Part shown: positions 24,097-30,775 of the stretch, one piece after another
How positions within the stretch are numbered: the stretch's first letter is position 1
Layout of the letters: each line of letters opens with the position of its first letter
Assembly: GCA_937897365.1 (NCBI GenBank)
Contig: CALCOP010000094.1
Coordinates: 1 to 37,394 of the forward strand
Length of the DNA stretch: 37,394 nucleotides
Reading direction: 5' to 3'
Origin: an uncultured euryarchaeote
GTDB lineage: Archaea; Thermoplasmatota; Poseidoniia; Poseidoniales; Poseidoniaceae
Program-made: the position numbers and the translations under genes
The notes under the pieces: generated by a model
What the model was told of the DNA's origin: nothing
What the model saw: the letters and a program-made list of their open reading frames with translations, nothing else
Database searches by the model: none

Positions 24097-26481
24097 TTAC
24101 GGGAAGAAACCGTTTCGGCCATCTCGTGGGTTCTGGTCTCGCAGGTCTTGTTCAAGTTCCCAGCGGAATTCAAAAGGCGCTGCAACCATCGGCGCTTCAA
24201 GTATTTCGGCATAATGCCACCACCATGGAGGTGCCCCTCGTGCACCAAGGTCTTGTTGAGTCCTGTTAAGCAAGAGGGTGAGGTCTCTACGCGCATTGTT
24301 ACGTGGATAGTCGCGCCGGACGAACTGGATGATGTTTTCATGCTGACTGTGTTCGACATATCCCAATAGCAATGAAAATCTTCGAATCATTCTGCGCTCC
24401 TGTGCGGTTCGAATAGTCACTGCGAGATGGCAGTGTTCAAAGGTTAGATTGCCACCATCGAATACAGCCATTCTGAATGTGGCTCCAATTGGGTGATGCA
24501 TGAGCGCCTCCCAAATCCGAGGGAAAACCTCGCAGTATCTTCGCTCACCGTTGCGTATGTCGCCAATCGGAAACTCGTTTTGATCTCGCCCGGGGTTACG
24601 AATAAACATCCACTCATTTCTTCCGCGCACCTCATTATACAAATTGTGAATATTTGGTTCCCGGTTATCTGACAGCATTTCATCAAAGGATTTGTGCCAG
24701 AGTTCGATAAATTGCGGATGAGGTAAAGCAGCATCCGCAGCTAAAGCGTGTTCAACCAACATCTCAGTACGATACGTGCGGGTCGCTCTGTTATTGTCTG
24801 CACCTTGCTGCCACATTCGCCGGTTTTGAGCATGGTTTCTGCGGAAAAGATGCATCATGTTTCGGCGCATCATGAACTCTCCCTGGTTATTCACGTCTCG
24901 TGTTCTGCTTTGTGGCAACCAGCGTATGTGTTCAAATTCTCTGGAATGGCTCTCACGGACGATTCGTTCAAGCAGCTGCACATCGTTTTGGTTGAGGAAA
25001 CGAAGATGTTTTTCGGTCGCTCTGGGTGGGAACCCTAATGGAGAATTTTGAGAGACATGGTGGCGAAGGCTGTCTATTTGCGCCGATGTGTTGATGTCGT
25101 CAAGTAACGACAGGATGACTGAAACGAGGGTATCTCCAAGTGGAACGGTCGAGTGAAAGTTTCCATCGTGAATACAAATGGGATGGGTAATTCGTGATTC
25201 AAGGGAATCGATAGATTCTATGATAAATGGGGCATTGTGAGCACCTCTACCGATTCGGACATCGTAGAAATGCCCTAAACGGCCAATGACGAGAATGTGT
25301 TCATCATGAACGAATACACGGTCTGGATTGCTATCGATAACCTCTCGCAAAAATTGTATTGAACGTCGCAATGGTGCGGATATCTGGACTTGGTTTATCT
25401 CATGACAGGACCAGTTACACTGCAGAGCATAGAGAAGTTCACCTGCGTTTGAAGTGAGAGGGGACAGAGCACTTGCAAGTAAGAAGGCCCAAATCCCTGG
25501 ATCTTCGGGGACAGAAGTTTTTCGTGTTGCATTGTTCTTTGAACGGACTAGAATTTTGAGTTTGTCGCCAACGATGACGAACGGCCACATCTGTTCAGAA
25601 TTGTTCTGCGTAGTTGCCAAATAAGAATACCACCGTTCAAGCCATGGAAATCCATTCAATCTTTCAAGCCCAGATGGATGTTCTTTGAAAGCATCACTGA
25701 GAAATTCCTCAAATTTATCTCGAGAAACCTTCCCTAAACGGTCGCGCACATCCCGAGCCCAAACCCCTATTGGATTAAGAGAATAGTTTTCTGGAGGTGT
25801 AAGATGTTCCTCTGCCATCCATTGAATCCAAGTAAAAAGTGCCGATGCTCCGGGTTTCTGAAGAGAGGGACGGAAATTGCGGCGGCGAAAATGCCTCGGA
25901 GCTCTCGCACGATCGACAAGAGCGATATTCTTGGTATTCAGACAACCAAAGGCTACGAAGAGTTTTGACAAATCCCACCCCATGCGCGCTGACTTTGATG
26001 CAAGAATATTGAGCATAGATACGAGTGGAATTGCAGCAGGCATGGTTCTTCCATTGACAAGGATGTCTTTGCCGACAAAAGAAATTTGCACGCCATCATG
26101 CAACAGGAACCCACTCACAAGGTGGAGGCGTTGTAAGGTTGTAAGGCGAACACCGTCAGATATTCGCTTACTGATAATCTTCAGTTCTGCAACAGAACAA
26201 GGCGAAGATAGTACGGGGTCGATTGTTTCATCATCCAATTTCGCCCATTCAACATCAGGCATTGCAGACGTATTTGTTTTGAGGTTACGCCAGCGTTGCT
26301 GGGATGTTTGATGCGCACCACCGAGAAGTTCTCGTGCGCGTTGATGTGCTGAATTTGGGACATTATATGCCCATTTTTTCTTTTTGTTATTCACAGTAAT
26401 TGAGGAACAGAGCCGACAAGGACTTTCCGTTGCTTGATGCTCACAAATCTCACAAACTGTTGATTGAGAGCGTCTCGCCAT
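24097..26481 (-). CDS. Large orphan protein with N-terminal four-cysteine zinc finger
   Basis: A 794-aa protein; I recognise no family beyond the zinc finger. The finger is C10-x2-C13-x8-C22-x2-C25 (VCEICEHQATESPCRLC), followed by a basic NNKKKK patch. The rest is soluble, with many Arg, His and Trp residues and no signal peptide or transmembrane segment. Weak internal similarity exists between QISFVGKDILVNGRTMPAAI (~130) and VFVHDEHILVIGRLGHF (~400), which may reflect a repeated domain. The C-terminal ~250 residues are rich in RNxMxxLFRRNHAQNRR-type basic segments, suggesting nucleic-acid binding. The start is set at ATG 26481, because a good TATA box lies 24 nt upstream and the zinc finger starts there; the open frame continues to 26616 over the aldolase gene's end. 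Confidence 0.7.
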   Translation of the reverse strand: MARRSQSTVCEICEHQATESPCRLCSSITVNNKKKKWAYNVPNSAHQRARELLGGAHQTSQQRWRNLKTNTSAMPDVEWAKLDDETIDPVLSSPCSVAELKIISKRISDGVRLTTLQRLHLVSGFLLHDGVQISFVGKDILVNGRTMPAAIPLVSMLNILASKSARMGWDLSKLFVAFGCLNTKNIALVDRARAPRHFRRRNFRPSLQKPGASALFTWIQWMAEEHLTPPENYSLNPIGVWARDVRDRLGKVSRDKFEEFLSDAFKEHPSGLERLNGFPWLERWYSYLATTQNNSEQMWPFVIVGDKLKILVRSKNNATRKTSVPEDPGIWAFLLASALSPLTSNAGELLYALQCNWSCHEINQVQISAPLRRSIQFLREVIDSNPDRVFVHDEHILVIGRLGHFYDVRIGRGAHNAPFIIESIDSLESRITHPICIHDGNFHSTVPLGDTLVSVILSLLDDINTSAQIDSLRHHVSQNSPLGFPPRATEKHLRFLNQNDVQLLERIVRESHSREFEHIRWLPQSRTRDVNNQGEFMMRRNMMHLFRRNHAQNRRMWQQGADNNRATRTYRTEMLVEHALAADAALPHPQFIELWHKSFDEMLSDNREPNIHNLYNEVRGRNEWMFIRNPGRDQNEFPIGDIRNGERRYCEVFPRIWEALMHHPIGATFRMAVFDGGNLTFEHCHLAVTIRTAQERRMIRRFSLLLGYVEHSQHENIIQFVRRDYPRNNARRDLTLLLNRTQQDLGARGAPPWWWHYAEILEAPMVAAPFEFRWELEQDLRDQNPRDGRNGFFP

Positions 26482-26500
26482 AGCGTGAATCGTCTGCGAG

Positions 26501-26510
26501 AATATATAAC
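26501..26510 (-). promoter_or_regulatory. TATA box of the orphan zinc-finger gene
   Basis: GTTATATATT on the minus strand is centred about 24 nt upstream of the ATG at 26481, the distance at which archaeal transcription normally starts. This predicts a leaderless or nearly leaderless mRNA. It lies just past the end of the upstream aldolase gene (stop at 26513). Confidence 0.6.
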
Positions 26511-26512
26511 TC

Positions 26513-27553
26513 TCACAAAGTTGCAAATGTTTCGATAATTCGCTGAATGTCCTCATCTGTGATGTGCAAATGAACCACGATTCTGCATGCGTGAGGTTGG
26601 ATATCCATGACATCAATGCCAGAACTTTGTAATTTTTTCATAACCTGAGTTGCAGGTATTTCGGATTGGAAATAAACCATGTTGGTTTCGACTGTGTCCA
26701 TATCGACATCGAATCCATCAATTTCCTGAATCGCCTCAGCGAGCTTCTTTGTTCGACGATGGTCGTCTTCAAGCCGTTGAATATTGTTGTCAAGAGCATA
26801 CAAACAAGCAGCTGCTAATATTCCAGATTGCCTCATACCACCGCCAAACATCTTTCTCCAACGATGTGCACGAGCGATGAAAGTTGAAGAGCCAACCAAG
26901 ACTGAACCTACTGGAGCACCAAGCCCTTTTGAAAAACAAATCGAAACCGAATCATAGTCTCGAACCATACGATCGACTGGTGTTTTGGTCGCAATAGCGG
27001 CATTAAAAATTCGGGCGCCATCCATATGGGTTGCACAATCATTGGCTTTGGCAAGTGCTGCAATTTGGTCCAGTGTCTCTTGAGAGTAACACGCACCACC
27101 ACCGCGATTTGACGTGTTTTCGACGCAAACAAGTGAACCATCGGGGTAATGGGATAGTGAACCTGCCTGCTTTCGTATAGCATTCTCTACATCTTCAACT
27201 CGCATCAAACCTCCATGCACGTCAACTAAGGCAATTGAAGCACCGCACAGGGCAGCATAACCTCCGCCTTCATAGAGATAAATATGGCTGTTTTTGGCAG
27301 TGATAATCTCATCGCCAGGCGAGGTGTGCGCTCGTAGTGCAATCGCATTTGACATGGTCCCGGAGGGGACAAAAAGACCGGCTTCTTTCCCACACATTTC
27401 TGCGAGTCGCTGCTCAAGAAGTGTGACTGTTGGGTCATCACCGAGAACATCATCACCAACCGCAGCCAAATTCATTGCTGCTCGCATTTCAGGAGTAGGT
27501 TGAGTGACGGTGTCTGAACGCAAATCAACACGGTCCGATGAGTAGTCTCGCAT
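26513..27553 (-). CDS. ltaE: Low-specificity L-threonine aldolase (PLP-dependent)
   Basis: A 346-aa fold-type I PLP enzyme that splits threonine or allo-threonine to glycine and acetaldehyde. Family marks: VDLRSDTVTQPTPEMR (9-24), GDDVLGDDPTV, FVPSGTMSNAIAL, His90 in NSHIYLYEGGG stacking on PLP, HMDGARIFNA with Asp178 binding the pyridine nitrogen, and the Schiff-base Lys209 in ICFSKGLGAPVGS. RWRKMFGGGMRQSG is the conserved C-terminal-side block. Length is normal for the family. The ATG is 43 nt downstream of the Pth2 gene's stop, so the two are in the same direction and may share a transcript. It probably supplies glycine from threonine. Confidence 0.93.
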   Translation of the reverse strand: MRDYSSDRVDLRSDTVTQPTPEMRAAMNLAAVGDDVLGDDPTVTLLEQRLAEMCGKEAGLFVPSGTMSNAIALRAHTSPGDEIITAKNSHIYLYEGGGYAALCGASIALVDVHGGLMRVEDVENAIRKQAGSLSHYPDGSLVCVENTSNRGGGACYSQETLDQIAALAKANDCATHMDGARIFNAAIATKTPVDRMVRDYDSVSICFSKGLGAPVGSVLVGSSTFIARAHRWRKMFGGGMRQSGILAAACLYALDNNIQRLEDDHRRTKKLAEAIQEIDGFDVDMDTVETNMVYFQSEIPATQVMKKLQSSGIDVMDIQPHACRIVVHLHITDEDIQRIIETFATL

Positions 27554-27596
27554 ACCACTCGCAAAGCGCCTCTCTTCATCAAATCGATGGAAGTGC

Positions 27597-28013
27597 TTAG
27601 AGCAACTTCAAATGGCCTGTGACCTGTTCAAGGAGAGGTTCTGTATCGGGTCCGAGCGCCAGTACCGTAAGAGAGCCGGCGGGTATTTGCGTATGTCCGG
27701 CATCACGAACGAGTGTCGTGGAAATTCCTGCTGCTTTCGCTTGCTTTTCGAGTTCTAAAAGATGATCTGCATCAAGAGCTTTGAGACAGACTTTCTTCTG
27801 ACCAGTAGCAAGCCATTGCTCAAGGTACAATGGCTTTTCAGCACCTGCTTGCATTGTTGCCATGACAGCACCATGACCTACTTGTGCAGCAATTTTACCC
27901 TTGCCCATTTTCAATTGGTGGTTGACGATACAGACCATTTTACAAGGTGCATCAGGGAAATTACCCGAGACAGTTGGCGCAGTAATTCTATGAAGAAATG
28001 AACGGAATCCCAT
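27597..28013 (-). CDS. pth2: Peptidyl-tRNA hydrolase, Pth2 family (copy 1)
   Basis: A 138-aa Pth2-type enzyme that releases peptides from stalled peptidyl-tRNA. The core shows KMVCIVNHQLKMGKGKIAAQVGHGAV (partly conserved DLxMxxGKxAAQxxHA motif), KKVCLKA, LVRDAGHTQIPAGSLTVLALGP and a final GHLKLL, all standard for archaeal and eukaryotic Pth2. It carries a 25-residue N-terminal extension before the core (GFRSFLHRITAPTVSGNFP); an internal ATG at 27938 would remove it, but AGGTG 6 nt before 28013 supports the longer form. The Asp of the DLxM motif is replaced by Gln here (HQLKMG). It starts 8 nt after the stop of a second Pth2 gene, a tandem pair. Confidence 0.88.
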   Translation of the reverse strand: MGFRSFLHRITAPTVSGNFPDAPCKMVCIVNHQLKMGKGKIAAQVGHGAVMATMQAGAEKPLYLEQWLATGQKKVCLKALDADHLLELEKQAKAAGISTTLVRDAGHTQIPAGSLTVLALGPDTEPLLEQVTGHLKLL

Positions 28014-28021
28014 AGCAGCAC

Positions 28022-28390
28022 CTAGTAAGGTTTCAATTCCGAAACTAAAGCATCGATTGCTCGACGAGGTGCGGGACCAATACCGAGAACTGTGACTGTT
28101 CCGGGTGGTATTTCGGTATGGCCTGCATCTTTTACCAAATATGTAACGAGTCCAGCAACTTGTGCCTGACCCGCAAGTCGTTGAAGAGTTGCTAAGTCTT
28201 CTGCACGCAAACAGACCTTACGAGCACCTGCATTTCTCCAGCGTTCGACAAGACGAGCGTGGGACTTACGAGCATTCAGAGTGCAAGAAACAGCAGCGTG
28301 AGAACACTGAACTGCGAGTTTTCCTGCTGACATCTTTAAATCATGCCGGGCGACAAGAACCATCGTTGGCTCGTCAACCATCGATGCCAT
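28022..28390 (-). CDS. pth2: Peptidyl-tRNA hydrolase, Pth2 family (copy 2)
   Basis: A 122-aa Pth2 paralogue. It keeps the canonical HDLKMSAGKLAVQCSHAAV, KVCLRAEDL, LVKDAGHTEIPPGTVTVLGIGPAP and ends SELKPY. Since it keeps the DLKM aspartate and the GK/QxxH set, it is the more canonical of the two copies. The start is either ATG 28390 or ATG 28381; either overlaps the end of the upstream ECF S-component gene (by 17 or 8 nt). The two Pth2 genes are only about one third identical by eye, so the duplication is old. Both may be active, or one may have taken a different substrate such as D-aminoacyl-tRNA, as is known for some Pth2-like relatives; this last point is inference. Confidence 0.9.
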   Translation of the reverse strand: MASMVDEPTMVLVARHDLKMSAGKLAVQCSHAAVSCTLNARKSHARLVERWRNAGARKVCLRAEDLATLQRLAGQAQVAGLVTYLVKDAGHTEIPPGTVTVLGIGPAPRRAIDALVSELKPY

Positions 28391-29033
28391 GGCCGTTCAC
28401 CACCGCAAATTCGATTTCTTCAAGCGTGGGTTCCTCTTCTAAGAGATTGTAAAACCATCTTCCAAGCCAAACGGTAAATGTTAGATTGCCAATCACATGG
28501 AGGAAGTCAAACGGCAAACCATGGCCGAGATAAATCATAAACTCGTAAAGACCAATTGTTCCATCAAGAAGTGATAAAGATACAAAGAAGTCAAACCATA
28601 GAGCTGCTATAACAGATGCAATGCACACCCGACCCAAATTCAAACCTGCTGAAGTGACCAGAGGGAGACGGGACCCTGCAACAGCAATGCTCGCCCATCC
28701 AATTGCTTGGAAGGCAGTCCACCATCCGTCGCCCATGAACATGTTCGATATCATCGCAACAAGAACTGCGAAAGCAGCACCGCGTCGAGCACCGAGTTGG
28801 GCACCGACCAAAAGCGCAGCAACCGTAACCGGTTGAACATTGGGGAGTGGTTCCATAACGACTCGGATTAACGAGACGGAAACGACCAAACAAACCATGA
28901 ACAAAGAATCGAATACGGGTCTCTTCGTAGGACGAGAAAGAAGAATGAATGCAGTGCCAAGTAAAAGAGCATCCAACAACAACTCTGAGAGAGGTGAAAG
29001 AACCGGGCCGTGGACGCCCATTGCTTGGAACAT
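28374..29033 (-). CDS. ECF transporter S component, CbrT-like (possible cobalamin)
   Basis: A 219-aa integral membrane protein with about six helices. The block MEPLPNVQPVTVAALLVG, then GARRGAAFAVLVAMISNMFMGDGWWTAFQAIGW, is typical of the CbrT-like S components of energy-coupling-factor transporters (PNVxPVT ... SNxFxGxGxWTxxQMxxWG). CbrT of Lactobacillus takes up cobalamin; related S components carry other vitamins. The ECF ATPases and T protein are not in the window and would be shared subunits. The start is ATG 29033 rather than TTG 29045; it directly follows a hairpin plus TTTT. The upstream gene encodes a DUF4430 (transcobalamin-like) domain protein, which favours B12 as the substrate. 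The C-terminal tail is acidic and overlaps the Pth2 start. Confidence 0.75.
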   Translation of the reverse strand: MFQAMGVHGPVLSPLSELLLDALLLGTAFILLSRPTKRPVFDSLFMVCLVVSVSLIRVVMEPLPNVQPVTVAALLVGAQLGARRGAAFAVLVAMISNMFMGDGWWTAFQAIGWASIAVAGSRLPLVTSAGLNLGRVCIASVIAALWFDFFVSLSLLDGTIGLYEFMIYLGHGLPFDFLHVIGNLTFTVWLGRWFYNLLEEEPTLEEIEFAVVNGHGIDG

Positions 29034-29037
29034 AAAA

Positions 29038-29053
29038 CAACCCAAGAGGGTTG
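29038..29053 (-). promoter_or_regulatory. Hairpin followed by TTTT immediately before the S-component start
   Basis: On the minus strand CAACCC-TCTT-GGGTTG is followed directly by TTTT and then the ATG at 29033. A perfect 6-bp stem with a 4-base loop and a U-run is terminator-like, placed in the 41-nt gap between the propeller gene and the S-component gene. It might attenuate read-through or block ribosome access, giving unequal expression of the two genes. Confidence 0.45.
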
Positions 29054-29074
29054 ATGATTTGAGGCTTACCTAAG

Positions 29075-30775
29075 TTAGACTGGAGTCCAGCGAACAATTG
29101 TGGAAGATTCTATGCTAGCGGAATCAACGGACATTACGCCTTTTGAGCCATCTGTGAAGTATTCCCACCCTTTGGCCTCAACGCCATTAATTGATTCGAT
29201 ATAATAGCCAAGTTCGGTAAACTCACCATCGATTTCAAAACCGAGCTCATCACATGCTTCTTGAGTAAGAGAATATACGGTCAGATGGCCAGTTAAACCG
29301 CCAACGGCATGCTCTTCTCCATCCATCTCTATGATGACAATTTGCGTATCGAGCCAAGAGTCTGGCCATTGAGCATTCCATAGCTCCTCCTCTTGTTCAG
29401 TCGGGAATTGTTCATCAAAAATCTTCGACCACTGGGTAGATAAATCTGGAAGAATGAGAAGAAGAATAATGAGGAAAAACAAGCTTGAAGTTCGGTAAAA
29501 CCAATCCATTTTCCCATTCAAAAAGAGAACAGTAGACGAACCTATCAGCATAAAGATGATGAAAAGAAGACCTTGAGTACCCCAATCAAAATCTGCTTGG
29601 TGTTGAATCAATGGTTCATCAACTTCCACAATGGCTCGAGTAAAAACTCGTAAGAGTGCTTGATCGTTACCAAAAACAGTGAAGACCTGGTCATTGGCAG
29701 TAAATTGCAGCGGAGCCGCAGTCCCGAATCCATAAATCCCAACATCAAGCGAAGTGTAAGTGAGATTTTCACGTTCGTCAAAAGTAAACAATCCCCAGTT
29801 CGAATCAGGGGTATTTGAAGGAGCAAGAATAACACCGTCATCAAGCCAACGTAATTCACCGTTGGTATGAAACGGTAAATCTCCAACTTGACGACAAAGT
29901 GCAGTACACGAGAATATCTGAAGAGAAGAAGAGTCTCCTGTAACTAAAGAGGTCCCATGTAAACTTGGCTTTGCGGGAGACGGGCCTCCTGGAAATTGTT
30001 GAATGACACTCCCATTTGAAACATCAATAACCGCAATCGTGCTTGAGGAAACAGCCTGTGCGTGAACGACCAGTCCAGCACCAGTCAAAAGAGGTGAATG
30101 GCGAATTTTCCCAAGACCGAGTGGATAGGAAAGTGATTCTCCCGTCCTGTCTACATGCCAAAGTACTCCATACTCATCACCTAAAAAATATCCAGATTCG
30201 CTTACGGAAACGCCATTTCTCCAACCAAGTCCAGTCTGAGTCCACCACTGTTGTTCCCCATCGGCTAAACAATACTGACCTACTCCCCGACGGGTTGGAA
30301 CGATGACATATTCACCATCCAAGGCAAATTCTCCCGTCACCCCCCATCCAGCAACCTCGGATTGAACTGACCAGAATAACGTACCATCCGAAGGCAGAAG
30401 AGCCTCAATCCGACCATCTGTCCATCCAACAAGAACCATTTCTGGCCATTCGCCACAGTCACCTTGCCCCGCAGATACGTGGATGAGAGGCGACATGTCA
30501 TTACTCAATGAACGATTGTTAATACGTTGCCAAAGTTTCTCTCCAGCAAGGTCAAAAGCGGTGACTGCGGGTTCTCCGTTGCCAGATGTTCGAACAAGGA
30601 TCTCTTCGCCAGTAAACAAAGCCGATGTCGATATGAAACCTGAATCAAATCCATATTCCCAAGCAAGTGAGTTTTCATTGCCCCACTCACTTTGTTGATA
30701 TTCTGCTGACGCCAAAGGAAGCAGGAGAAGACTGAGCAACAGTAACGCCGGAAAGCGTCGAGACACGTGACTCAC
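29075..30775 (-). CDS. Secreted beta-propeller membrane protein with C-terminal DUF4430 (transcobalamin-like) domain
   Basis: A 566-aa protein. A signal peptide (FPALLLLSLLLLPLASA, ~8-24) leads into a PQQ-like beta-propeller (~30-390) with repeated blade ends such as AFDLAGEKLWQR, LLPSDGTLFWSV and CLADGEQQWWTQ. Two transmembrane helices follow (LLFIIFMLIGSSTVLFL and SSLFFLIILLLILPDL). The last ~100 residues (VGGLTGHLTVYSLTQEAC ... YYIESINGVEAKGWEYFTDG ... SIESSTIVRWTP) match the DUF4430/transcobalamin C-terminal pattern of a Trp-rich sheet that caps a ligand. Topology puts both propeller and DUF4430 outside the cell. DUF4430 domains occur in B12-binding surface proteins and in other secreted proteins. 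The start is GTG, overlapping the gatE stop by 3 nt. Its neighbour is the CbrT-like S component. Confidence 0.72.
   Translation of the reverse strand: MSHVSRRFPALLLLSLLLLPLASAEYQQSEWGNENSLAWEYGFDSGFISTSALFTGEEILVRTSGNGEPAVTAFDLAGEKLWQRINNRSLSNDMSPLIHVSAGQGDCGEWPEMVLVGWTDGRIEALLPSDGTLFWSVQSEVAGWGVTGEFALDGEYVIVPTRRGVGQYCLADGEQQWWTQTGLGWRNGVSVSESGYFLGDEYGVLWHVDRTGESLSYPLGLGKIRHSPLLTGAGLVVHAQAVSSSTIAVIDVSNGSVIQQFPGGPSPAKPSLHGTSLVTGDSSSLQIFSCTALCRQVGDLPFHTNGELRWLDDGVILAPSNTPDSNWGLFTFDERENLTYTSLDVGIYGFGTAAPLQFTANDQVFTVFGNDQALLRVFTRAIVEVDEPLIQHQADFDWGTQGLLFIIFMLIGSSTVLFLNGKMDWFYRTSSLFFLIILLLILPDLSTQWSKIFDEQFPTEQEEELWNAQWPDSWLDTQIVIIEMDGEEHAVGGLTGHLTVYSLTQEACDELGFEIDGEFTELGYYIESINGVEAKGWEYFTDGSKGVMSVDSASIESSTIVRWTPV

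Noticed and set aside
26482..26616. 45-residue N-terminal extension of the orphan zinc-finger protein
   Set aside because: It overlaps the end of the threonine aldolase gene on the same strand and spans the TATA box; the zinc finger begins right after ATG 26481.
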